Shown: one piece after another, positions 11,371 to 21,162 of the stretch
How positions within the stretch are numbered: position 1 is the first letter of the stretch
Layout of the letters: each line of letters starts with the position of its first letter
Source: Rheum nobile
Taxonomy: Eukaryota; Streptophyta; Magnoliopsida; Caryophyllales; Polygonaceae
Direction of reading: 5' to 3'
DNA: 64,000 bases
Assembly: GCA_027886185.1 (NCBI GenBank)
Contig: WOAB01000864.1
Coordinates: forward strand, 2,480,001-2,544,000
Made by a program: the position numbers and the translations under genes
The notes under the pieces: generated by a model
What the model saw: only the letters and a program-made list of their open reading frames with translations
The model's database searches: none
Told to the model about the DNA's origin: nothing

Positions 11371-12875
11371 TTAAAGATTTATACTTGATTGATGTTTTCT
11401 TCAAGCCTATCTATGAGAGATGCCTTGAGAGTCGTGAGTTTGAGTCTTACTTTGTGGATGAGGGGTATTTGTACAAGGCTGGGAGGTTGTGTATCCCTAG
11501 TTCCTCCATTAGGCACCTCCTCATTCAAGAGGCACATGATGGCCGTGGCCATTTTGGGATTGCTAGGACCTTAGCCGCCTTGAGAGAGCACTTCTTTTGG
11601 CCCCATATGGCTACGCAGGTTAGGAGATATTGTAGGAGTTGTGTGAGTTGTCAAAGGGTGAAGGCAAGATCGAGTCCCCAAGGTTTATACACACCCCTAC
11701 CCATTCCCCATGGCCCTTGGGAAGACTTGTCTATGGATTTCATTACCGGGCTGCCTAAGTCTAGGAAAGGCAAAGATTCCATTTTCGTGGTAGTAGATAG
11801 GTTTTCCAAGATGGCCCACTCCATTGCTTGTAGGACCACACATAGTGCAAGTGATATTGCCGAGCTATTCTTTGAGTTTGTGGTGAGACTACATGGTGTG
11901 CCTAGGATCATAGTGAGTGATAGAGACACAAAGTTTGTTGGGCACTTTTGGAGGACACTTTGGGGGAAGCTAGGAACCAAGCTTCTATTTTCCACAAGCT
12001 ATTACCCCCAAACGGATGGCCAGACGGAGGTCACCAATAGGACCCTAGGAGCCCTCTTCTAAACCATGATCAAGGCCAATCCCATGCGTTGGTAGGACTT
12101 ACTTTCATTTGTTGAGTTTGAATATAACAGGTCCAGGCACTCGGCTATAAGGTTGACCCCATTCGAGGTGGTGTATGGGAGGAATCCTTTGACTCCATTG
12201 GACATGTTGCCGCGCCCACTCAAGGATGGAGAGCATGTGACTGCTGCCACCCGTGCCCAACAAGTGCAAGAGCTCCATCGGCGAACCCGAGAGCAATTGG
12301 AAAGGAGGACGGTGTAGTATAAGGCCCAACACAACCCAGGCAGACGCAAGGTCACCTTTGCACCGGGAGATATGGTATGGGTGCACTTATGCAAAGAGCA
12401 CTTCCCAAGTCGTCGCAAGACCAAGCTATCGCCGCGTGGAGATGGCCCCTTCCGGGTTATCAAAGCCATCGGCGACAATGCCTACCAAGTCGACTTGCCT
12501 CCAGATTTTGGTGTCCATGCCACATTCAATGTCTTTGATCTCACACCTTACGTGGCACCAGAGTTTGATGAGAGTGAAGCGGGGACGCTTCACCCCCAAG
12601 TGGGGGAGGGTGATGTGACCCTACCTACCATGAGTGCCACCGAAGAGGAAGAGGGAATGAGCTTGAGAAGTGATGGGCCTGTGACCAGGGCTCGTGCCAA
12701 GGCCATAGCAAAGGCCACCCAATCCCTGGTCACGCGCCTAGTGGCCAGCCAAGGCGCCCCCGAAGCCGCACCTACCCTAAGGCTCCTCGCCACCATACAA
12801 GGCCCCGAAGACATCCAGCCAGGCACATCCATGTCTGGCTCGAGCACATCATTGGAGGACCCCTTAGAAGCCTAA
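11352..12875 (+). pseudogene. Integrase region, reading into the 3' LTR
   Basis: The HHCC zinc domain (HDGRGHFGIARTL ... CRSCVSCQRVKA) is followed by the DDE core: LSMDFITGLP, IIVSDRDTKFVG and YYPQTDGQTEV. The C-terminal part (GPFRVIKAIGDNAYQVDLP, FNVFDLTPYV) comes next. Three in-frame stops lie at about 12060, 12092 and 12315, each explicable by one transition (CAA or CAG to a stop; TGG to TAG). No chromodomain is recognisable. The frame continues past the polypurine tract and ends at 12875 inside the 3' LTR, with a GPVTRARAKA motif. That arrangement resembles the CRM clade. Confidence 0.88.
12597..12610 (+). promoter_or_regulatory. Polypurine tract
   Basis: The sequence caagtgggggaggg lies immediately before the 3' LTR, in the position of the plus-strand primer. 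It overlaps the integrase reading frame. Confidence 0.75.
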
Positions 12876-13867
12876 TCCAGGCCAACGCCGCATTCGCGCC
12901 CGAGCGCGCCGCCCTAGTGCCTTCGTCGTAACGTCTGTCGTCGTCGCCGAAGCCTTGCAAGGGCCCAAGTGCTGGCATCGGACTACTTGAGGGTTTAGAG
13001 GTTTATTTGATGTATTTCTCTTTCATTTTGAACACTTACTTTATTTAGTAGTTTCCATTATTAGCAAGTCTATTTTTAGTATTGCTTCTTTGGGCGTGTG
13101 CCTCACTATTGCATAGTGGGCTAGCCCAGTAAACGTGTCTTGGCCCATCCGAGGCCGCGTCCCTATAAAAGCCAAGATCGGATCATGTAACAAAGTTTAC
13201 GTCAATTTTAGCTAAGCATTTGCTGAGAGCCTATTGCCTCCATCTCCCTTAGACCGACGTCACAAAAGTATCTCTTCTCACCTCCTTCCTCCGCCGCCGA
13301 CGCTACGACCACCCACTCGATCCTATCGAGTCTATCCTCCGCCGCCGATGCTACGGCACCTACTCGAGTCCATTCGAGCCTATCAACCCCGCTACCGACG
13401 CTACGGCCATCGCTCAACCCATTGAGCCTCCAATCGATCCATCGATCCACCAACACCATCGCGAGATCCATCATCCCCGCCGTCGCCACCGAACCCACAA
13501 CCAGTGTCATCGGGTTCATCCTCGCTGACGCCATCGTCTTCACCAACTCCCTCGCGAGACTCATCGTCCTCGCTGTCACCATCGAACCCAGTCTCGGTGT
13601 CATCGGGCTCCTTCTCGCCGTCGCCACCGAACCCAGTTCCTATGTCCCCGGATTCCCCCTAGCCGTCATCCCCAATCACTCCTCGTGTCAGTAAACCTCA
13701 AAAGTTACTGTTCATGCCGACGCTTCAAAACCATTCGTGCAATTCAACAAGGCCTAAGTCAAGGTTTCCACGGTCGGTCTTTGAAGCCCAACGACGCGAC
13801 TCAGATCAAGATCTAGATCCTTGCCATCACGACACTCGTGCCGGCATTCGGAGATAGGGACGCATCA
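12611..13867 (+). repeat. 3' LTR of the Ty3/gypsy element
   Basis: This is a 1,257-bp LTR starting TGATGTGACC and ending GCATCA, with TATA box tataaaa at 13164-13170. It differs from the 5' LTR by scattered substitutions and small indels, such as an extra 'cgtcgt' region near 12935 and 'atcgtctt' near 13530. Confidence 0.92.
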
Positions 13868-13987
13868 GGAAAGTAATATAATTGTGTTTCCAAATCCCTT
13901 ACCCAAGCGTGTTGTGCAAGCTGTAGGTGTGCAGGACCTATGGCTTGCTATGCAAGCCTATTACATAATACTCCCTCTGTCCCGATA

Positions 13988-14224
13988 TATAGTGCTCATT
14001 GTGAATTTTGCACAAGAATTAAGGAGGAAAGAAAGAAGCTGAAGAGAAAAGGAGACAAGTACAGATTGTACTCTGCAAAAATGGGACATATTTCAGCAAA
14101 CAAAAGAATGATTTAGTCAGCCAAGTCATCAATCCTAAACAAACAAAATTAACTAATAACATTACATAATCACCAAAATACAACCAATAGGATTCCAGAA
14201 AATTAAGGCACACAGATTGTGCCC
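13988..14224 (+). repeat. Mariner 5' subterminal repeat, copy 1
   Basis: This block begins tatagtgctcattgtga just inside the left terminal repeat. It is repeated, diverged but collinear, at 16595-16832 in the same orientation. Confidence 0.8.
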
Positions 14225-14359
14225 AATTTGCTTCAATTTCTCGGCTCTTTAAATACAGAAAGGGAAATATTCTCCCCAATTTATTGCCTAAACAATATGA
14301 AAGCTAAACAAAGAAAGAATAAAATAGAGGGGAGAGAGAGCATCATTGCCTAAACTTCA

Positions 14360-16083
14360 ATGGCTTCAGACCTAAACTTTAATGATAGATGGTTTCCAAA
14401 TGATGAAGACTTTGATGATGCTGTCCAGGAAGATTTTCTAATGGAAGAAACTGAGATGCCTTTTGATCTAAATGAGCCAGCTGGGGACATGGAAGAAGAA
14501 GGCTTCTTCTTGATCTTAACATGGAACCAACAGAGACAGAGCATGACACAGAAGAAAGCAGTGATCATCATCAATCATCACAATCAACAGAAATAGAGCA
14601 TCAAACACATGCAAACAATCATCACCAACCATCAAGGAATAGGCTCAGCAGTGAGCAAAGAATGCAGATACTACTGTGGCTACTAAACAGAGCATCAGAG
14701 GGGCATGTTCAGTATAGAGCAATCAAGGATGTTGCACATGAATTCAATGTATCAAGAAGGTGCATAAGTACATTATGGAACACAACCAAGAAATAGAGGA
14801 ATGCTCAGCAGAGATAAAATGTCACAACAAAGTTTCACAACTCTGTAAGAAAGAGGATTCAAGTGCCAACTGATCAAATCAAAGCAATGAACATGGGGGA
14901 CATATCATGCATTAGGGACTTAACTTCCAAGCTAAACATTTCAAAGAGCTCAATACACAGAATGGTGAAAAGGGGAGTTATTAAGCCACATTCAAATCCA
15001 CTACATCTAGGATTGAAGGATGCAAACAAGATTGCGATGGATATTAAGTCTGCTACAGGGGGACACACCAGAAACAAAGAGGAAGTACTATTCAATGTAT
15101 GATTTCGTTCACTTAGATGAAAAATGGTTTAATCTTAGCAAGAAGTCACACAGAGTCTATTTAGCAGAGAATGAGAAGGGCAAATACAGAGCAGCCAGTT
15201 CAAGTAAGTTCATTCCTAAAGTGATGTTCACTGTTGTGGTAGCTAGGCCAAGATTTAATGCACATGGAGAATGTACCTTTGATGGGAAGATTTGTATCTT
15301 TCCATTCACTTACCAAGAGCCAACAAAGAGGTCATCAAAAAACAGAGAAAAGGGTACAATAATCACTAAGATTGTTGAATCAGTAAACCAACAAGTGACA
15401 AGGAACATGCTCATCAATCAAATAATTCCAGCAATCAAGGCAAAATGGCCACAAGATGGAACTTCCAAAGTGATATTCATACAACAAGATAATGCAAAGG
15501 CTCACATCAATCAAGATGATGCAGAATGGCAGCGGGTATATCAACAAGATGGATTCACATTCATATTACTTCAACAACCACCTAACAGCCCTGACTTAAA
15601 CATTCTAGATTTAGGTTTTTTTAGAAGCATACAGTCTTTAATGCATAAGAAAATGCCAAATGATGTTGATAGAATGCTAGATGTAGTAAATGAAGCATTT
15701 TATGAAGTAGACCCCAAAACATTAAGTAATGTATGGATGACATTGCAGTATGTCATGAATGAGATACTAAAGGCCAAAGGGGGGGGAATGAATTTGAATA
15801 GCCACATGTAAGTAAGAGAAAATTAGAGGCTCAGGGTAACCTAGATCCAATAGTCAAGGCACCAATATGGGCAGTTGTACAAGCATGGGATAATGTTAAT
15901 GGGGCACAAGAAACTGAAGCAGAGGAAGCAACAACAAATGTAGGAGAGGACACTCAAGCAACATCAACATTGAATGCAATGCAAGAGACCCAGGAACAAG
16001 ACACTCAAGCAACAACTGAAGTATATCCAATGCAAGGGACTCAAGTAGCAACATCAACATCATATGCACTAGGGGACAATTGA
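14360..16083 (+). pseudogene. Mariner-like transposase, DD39D, frameshifted
   Basis: The product would cut and paste the element and its Stowaway derivatives. The start is ATG 14360 (MASDLNFNDRWF). The acidic N-terminus includes FDLNEPAGD. A helix-turn-helix region follows (LSSEQRMQILLWLL ... VAHEFNVSRRCISTLW, about 14640-14780), with a second at LNISKSSIHRMVKRG. The catalytic triad is visible: D in VHLDEKWF, D in IFIQQDNAKAH, and a third D in NILDLGFF, 39 residues after the second. That is the plant-specific DD39D signature. Lesions are a frame change near 14510, two stops at about 14794-14820, a shift near 15050 and another at about 15811. The C-terminal tail then runs in the new frame to TGA 16081-16083. 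Confidence 0.9.
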
Positions 16084-16594
16084 ATGTATTTAGGTTGCAG
16101 TATAATTTTTTTGTGAAAAGCTTCTACATTTCACATAACTAGCAAGTTATGTTAAAAGTAGAAACTTTTTTTGGTTACTAACTTTTGTGGACAGTATGGC
16201 AAGAATTGTCAAGAATCATGTAATTTTGGGATCCTACATGATAATCTAAATACTTTCATAGCATACAATGCAGACAGCAAAGCATCTCAACACAATATGG
16301 AAACAATATTAATCTCAGATGTCCCCAATCATCACAGACACATCTCCCTAATCAAGACCATAATATACCAAAAAGCCTCATTTAATTTTTACACTGGTTT
16401 CTTAATGGCACATTATAGCATGAATAAACAGGAAAAGCATCTCAGAATAACAAAGACTTCATCTTTGATCACTGACACATACCAATAACCTCATTCAGGG
16501 GACAGTAAACATGAATTGCATCTCAATACTAACAAGACTTCATCACTGATCAAACATGAGCACTACATAATGGGACAGATTTCATGGCAACATG

Positions 16595-16832
16595 TATAGT
16601 GCTCATTGTGAGTTTTGCACAGGGATTAAGGAGAAAAGGAAGAAGCTAAAAAATAACCAGAAAATACAAGATTGTACTCTGCAGAAACAGAGCCAGATTA
16701 TTGCAACCAGTAGAAGAATTTAGTCTGCCAAGTCATGAATCCTAAGCACAAGTAATTAACCAATAACATTACATTATCAATAAAGAACAACCATTAGGAT
16801 TCCAGCAAATGAAGGCACACAGAATATGTCCA
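16595..16832 (+). repeat. Mariner 5' subterminal repeat, copy 2 (internal)
   Basis: This is a second copy of the 13988-14224 block, downstream of the transposase gene. Shared strings include tatagtgctcattgtga, 'agattgtactctgca', 'taataacattaca' and 'aaggcacacag'. Because it lies about 2.6 kb inside the element, it may be an internal duplication or the trace of a related element inserted here. Confidence 0.8.
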
Positions 16833-17093
16833 CTCAATCTCATGTTCATCAATCTTACCCATATGTAAGCAACCAACAAGGGGACAATAACATATTCATG
16901 ATTAATTTATCACAATTCAGGTAATTCAACGACCACGAAAACCAATAGGGGACATATAAGAGATAATAACATCAATACACAATCATCAGACCACAGCACA
17001 ACATTCCAATTTAAGCATCAACAGCATTGAGCATCAATATCACATAAACCATCATATAAAATTAGCTAGAACAAAGTTCAAGATAGAGATGAC

Positions 17094-17369
17094 TTAGCTA
17101 CATGAAGCAACACTATCAACATCATCATCCAACGACATCCCACCACGATCAACTGAAGTATAACCATCTTCAGAATCAACATGGGACTTACATGGTGCAT
17201 GATCAACGACCAGGTCACCTTCCGGCGACTCTTCCTTTCCCTCCACAGATGGCTCATCCTCATATTGAAGTCTCCAATGACTGTACGAGTGATTGACATC
17301 ACAATCATCACCCCATTCACAATTATCTGGGTCAGAGCACACATAAGAGCCAGAATGTTCATGGCTCAT
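17094..17369 (-). CDS. Uncharacterised acidic ORF within mariner element
   Basis: A 91-codon frame opposite to the transposase starts MSHEHSGSYVCSDPDNCEWG and ends in an Asp/Ser-rich tail (SLDDDVDSVASCS). It has a cysteine/histidine-rich N-terminal half and a strongly acidic C-terminal half. An upstream in-frame ATG at 17465 would add 32 residues across an oligo-T tract and is less likely. I do not recognise the family. It could be a second element-encoded protein or a chance frame. Confidence 0.3.
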   Translation of the reverse strand: MSHEHSGSYVCSDPDNCEWGDDCDVNHSYSHWRLQYEDEPSVEGKEESPEGDLVVDHAPCKSHVDSEDGYTSVDRGGMSLDDDVDSVASCS

Positions 17370-17981
17370 CTTCTGTTTTTTTTTTTTGGGGAAATCGATT
17401 TGGGGAGTATCCAAGAAACCAGAGAAGGCGACGATCAAAGACAATCTCAGGAACCCTAAAAACAATAAAGGAAAATAAGAGATCTACCCTAGAGAAAGGC
17501 GACAATCAAAGACAAGGGGACAAATCTAGGGTTCGCGTCAATTCCACTTCAACTTTGAGCAGCAAGGGGACAAATCTAGGGTTCTTAGAGGACAAATGCA
17601 AGAATCGAAGACAAGTGAACGAGAAAGAGCAAAGATTTGGAGGATCTACCCCAGAGAGCAACCAAAACTCAAAACCCCCAAAATCAGACAGCAAGGGGAC
17701 AAATCTAGGGTTCTTAGAGGACAAATGCAAGAATCGAAGACAACCGAAAGAGAAAGAGCGAAGATTTGGAGGATCTAAGCCACAATATTCCCAAACTCAA
17801 GAACCCGAGCAAAACAGAGAGCAAATACGAGATCTAGGGATTTTTAGGGTTCTTACAACTGCGCGAGAGAGAGAGGAGAACCAGAGAGCAATCAAGAGCG
17901 AGAAATTGAGGAACTAACCCACAAAAGAGATCAAACAACGAAGATTCAGCGAGAGAGAGGGTGATTTTTTAGGGTTATTAG

Positions 17982-17983
<2 letters not shown>

Positions 17984-18055
<72 letters not shown>
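17984..18055. repeat. (GA)n microsatellite, about 36 units
   Basis: An almost uninterrupted run of ag/ga dinucleotides lies near the 3' end of the mariner element. It is likely to be length-polymorphic. Confidence 0.95.
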
Positions 18056-18057
<2 letters not shown>

Positions 18058-18313
18058 GCATAGAGAAAAAATGAGGGAGATTTAGGGTTAGAAGAGAGGG
18101 TAAGTGAGGAGTGAGGAGAGTGTAAGTGAATTAATGGAAGAGTAGGTGAGAGAATTAATGGTAGAAAAAGGAGAAATGAGAAATGGAAAAAGTGGAAGAT
18201 GATGAGTTGTAGAAAAAGACAAATTCTATTTATGGTAAGTGGGGGAAGTAGGAAGAATTTTTTGGGATACCCGATTAGGAAAACATACACTATATAATGG
18301 GACGGAGGGAGTA

Positions 18314-19462
18314 GCTTTTACCACTTTTTCCTACTTTGAACAAATTAGAAATGTCCTTAATTAATTGTTTAAGCAATTTGTTTTGGAATTTACTCATTCT
18401 CTGAACCATTGGATATGAAATTCAGCCTTGACTTGACCTGTCTTATCTTGGCTTTTTTCTTTTCTTTTTTCTTTACATTATAATTTCAATTACCCCAAAA
18501 TCCTTGTTCACTTTATAATGTATTTTGATTGTTATATCAAACATATTATTTAACCCTTTTACCCATAATAACAAAACAGTACATTCATTATTACCAAATA
18601 GCAAGACTAATTGATGATCTATTATTACATCAGTTTTCACCATTTTTTATCTATTGCGGTTCCGTTTGTTTCGAGTATGGGTGCCAAATTCTTCGCTGCA
18701 TTTGTGGAGCTGAACTAGGGTGACACTTGAGTGTTCGGTCGTGGTCGTGGTCGTGTATGTGGCTCGATGAAGATCCCTCTTGAATGGGGGAAACATCATG
18801 GTTGAGGTTCTTGAAGATCCTTCCTAGAAGAGAGGACAATGTCATGGTAGTCTATTCAGCACTTCCGCAAGATTGCTCCTGTCTGACTCGTTTTCCGATG
18901 GCGCTTTCGTCTGATCGTGCTTTGCTCACCCTCGCTCTAGGTCGTTTTAGCTCTATAATTTCTTTGTTGTAATTTTCATGCTTGATTTATTGTTCTTATT
19001 GTCCGGTTTTGACCGGCGCCGATTTATCGGCCTCTCGATTTACCCGACGTTGTTATGTCGAGTAATTCGAATTCTTTCATCATAAAAAAAACCTAAATTT
19101 CTAAAATGATAAATAAAACCTAAAAAAGATCAAATGCTAAAATGACACTTATTATTGATTGGAGGGAGTACATTATAAGTATAAGAGTTTTTATAGGTAC
19201 ATTTGCCAAACAAACACTTAACTACAGCCCGGGATATAAATAATTCCTCTTATGGTATTATATTTTTTTTTGGTAGGATTATGGTATTATATTCTAATTT
19301 GTACATACCTTTGAAATGGCCCTAAAATGAAATATTCACGTTGATCTACCACCATGACAGCACTTGATAACATTAATTAACATATATGTATATGTTGGGG
19401 GTAATTAAATGGCATTCTCCATTCTCCAACTGTGTTCGGTGGAGCAAAAGAGGAAGCTTGTG
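18314..19462. other. Degenerate intergenic DNA; possible LINE 3' end
   Basis: About 18650-19091 ends in a short A-run (19083-19090) after a stretch typical of plant L1 3' tails, with repeated 'gtt...tcgg' segments and a frame ending at a TAA near 18970. It may be a 5'-truncated LINE. About 19094-19168 is the end of a Stowaway-type MITE (tgattggagggagta). About 19190-19325 carries fragments of the 2484-type MITE. No gene is supported. Confidence 0.35.
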
Positions 19463-20191
19463 ATGGTAAGCCCGAGAAGGTCCACCGGGAAGCCACTCGC
19501 CGCTACGATGCAGGAGCTGATGAGCATATGCAGGGAGGTGCAGTCGATTAAAACATTAAAGGAGGAATAAAATTCATATTATCCGCATATAACGAATTTT
19601 TGGGCATAAAGAAAGCATTTCAAAATTATTGAAGGCGAGAATAGAAAGAAAATGGAAGAGTGAGAGGAAGATAAACAATCTTTGGTATCTTATGTTAATA
19701 AGTTTGAGGAGATTCATATACAAAATGTTTCACGTGTTGATTTAGAACCAAGAGTGCCGATGTGAAAAAGTGAAGAGAGGCTCAACTTACATATCAAAAC
19801 ATTCAACTTACATCTCAAAACATTACAAGAGGAATTGAAAGTCATATAATTCAAACACAATGATTTTTCTAGCATAAAAGAAACATTTAACAACCTCAAC
19901 ATTGAAGTTCTAAAATGAACAATTATGGAAGAGAGATTGAAAGATGTGCAAATTTTGGCATCGGGTTCCAACTCATTTAAGATGGAAGAGCTAGACCGAG
20001 AGTAAGAAGTAATACCTTCGGAATTTAGTACCAAGAAGTTGATGGGCTTCAAATATAAAGTGCTTCACATGTTGAGTAAGAAATTAAGCCAATGTCGCAA
20101 GGTCGAGGAGGCTTAATTTGCCAAGCCATTAGAAAACACTATATATCTTCTGCATGATACTTTGGGAAGAACCAAAGAGGAAAACATATAA
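19463..20191 (+). pseudogene. Coiled-coil-like gene remnant, one frame with many stops
   Basis: From ATG 19463 (MVSPRRSTGKPLAATMQELM) to TAA 20189-20191 a single frame of 242 codons can be followed without indels. It is broken by about eight stops. The residue pattern between them is that of a charged helical protein (EELKVI, KETFNNLNIEVLK, MEERLKDVQIL). Most of the stops could come from CAA or CGA by a C-to-T change. The last codons lie in the target duplication of MULE A, so the original gene may have continued. I do not recognise the family. Confidence 0.45.
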
Positions 20192-20197
20192 GAAAGG

Positions 20198-20520
20198 GGG
20201 CTTACTTTTTAACGCATAGGCAAAATTGTCTTTCAGCGCATAGGGTCCTCACGTAACGTGAGGAGAGGCTCCAGACGTTACGTGAGGAGAGGCTTCCCAT
20301 GTAACGTGGGAAACGACTCCCCATGTTACGTAGGAACATGCTCCACATGTAACGTGTGGAGCCTCCCTGGCTTTAAAATCCAAACTTTCTTCTTCTTCCT
20401 CCTCATCCTCTACCCTAAACCGCCGCTCTCCTCTTCAAAAATATCCCTTCCCACGTTACGTATCTAGTTTGTCTCCTGGTTATGAATCAACAAGATACGC
20501 ACGTTACGTAGATCCATATC
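20198..20520 (+). repeat. MULE A left terminal repeat with ACGTTACGT palindromes
   Basis: This is the terminal inverted repeat and its subterminal array. Units of the type cacgtaacgtg and acgttacgtg occur at about 20252, 20277, 20299, 20322, 20347, 20452 and 20500, usually embedded in longer inverted repeats. The equivalent right-end array lies at about 32960-33045. These are candidate transposase-binding sites. Each also carries two ACGT cores of the kind bound by plant bZIP proteins. Confidence 0.75.
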
Positions 20521-21162
20521 CTTCAAAGGTTAGTAATATCCCATATCTTGTTAATTTTTATGTTAATTTTTTAGTTTTTTTTGTTAGTTTTTGTAGATCC
20601 ATATTATTTTAGTGTAATTTCGAAATAGTTATTTTGCATATGTTGGTTAATTTAGTTAGTGTTAGTTTGTATGAAATGGTAGAAATTTGATAGATTTGTA
20701 TGAAAGGGTTTATGTTGGATTTGTATGAAAATAGTCAAATGCAAGTGGTAGTTTTGTTGGATTTGTTTAATTAGTGTTAGTTTTGTTGGATTTTGGGGAA
20801 AATATGATGATTTTTATGGTTCGCCGGAAACTGGAAATGTCGCCGGAATCTGGAATTCTCGCCGAAATGTCGCTGGAAATCTTACCGGAATGGGAAATGC
20901 AATTTTAGCCATTACGTATAGAGACAGTCCACACGTAACGTGTGGAGTCTGTCTCCACTTTACGTGTGGACTGTCTCCACACATAACGTGTGGATACATT
21001 CCCCACGTTAAGTGTGGATGTAGTCCACACTTAACGTGGGGATTACATTCTGTTGCCGGAGTTTATTTTTTGGGGGAATTTTTGGTATACCCGGAATTGA
21101 ATTTTTTATTTTAGGTATACTCAGAATTATATTTTTTGAGATAAAATGATTTCTTGTTGTAG
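20521..21162 (+). other. Upstream region of MULE A PMD gene
   Basis: This is AT-rich sequence, with a second cluster of ACGT palindromes at about 20912-21040 (for example acacgtaacgtgtgg) just before the PMD start codon. It is likely the promoter and 5' leader of that gene. The same arrangement precedes the gene in MULE B. Confidence 0.5.

Larger units (their letters stand above)
4874..13867 (+). mobile_element. Complete Ty3/gypsy LTR retrotransposon (8,994 bp)
   Basis: Two long direct repeats (4874-6121 and 12611-13867) begin with TG and end with CA. The whole element is flanked by a GGAAA duplication at 4869-4873 and 13868-13872. Inside, in order, are a primer-binding site, gag, a zinc knuckle with protease, reverse transcriptase with RNase H, integrase, and a polypurine tract. 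Protease-RT-RH-integrase order is the Ty3/gypsy arrangement. The coding frame is interrupted by several frameshifts and stops, so the element cannot act autonomously. A by-eye comparison of the first 270 bases of the LTRs shows about 14 differences, suggesting an old insertion. Confidence 0.95.
13971..18311 (+). mobile_element. Full-length mariner-like element (4,341 bp)
   Basis: The termini are ctccctctgtcccgatatat and, as the complement of the right end, ctccctccgtcccattatat. TA duplications sit at 13969-13970 and 18312-18313. These are the termini of plant Tc1/mariner elements and their Stowaway MITEs. The element contains a broken transposase gene, a second copy of its own 5' subterminal region, an opposite-strand ORF and a GA microsatellite. 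It is one of the rare long members of the family that mobilises Stowaways. Several small Stowaways in this window (40862-41123, for example) share the ctccctccgtccc end. Confidence 0.93.

Noticed and set aside
17555..17917. 120-codon plus-strand frame with repeated 'GTNLGFLEDKCKNRRQ'
   Set aside because: The repeats are a short tandem duplication of mariner 3' non-coding DNA that stays open by chance. The same stretch is open on the minus strand too.
17946..18290. 114-codon minus-strand frame with a long Leu-Ser run
   Set aside because: It is the translation of the GA microsatellite and flanking DNA, not a protein gene.
20250..20365. Regularly spaced short palindromes suggesting a CRISPR-like array
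   Set aside because: The units vary, the spacing is irregular, and they lie in transposon terminal repeats of a plant nuclear genome. No Cas-like genes exist here.
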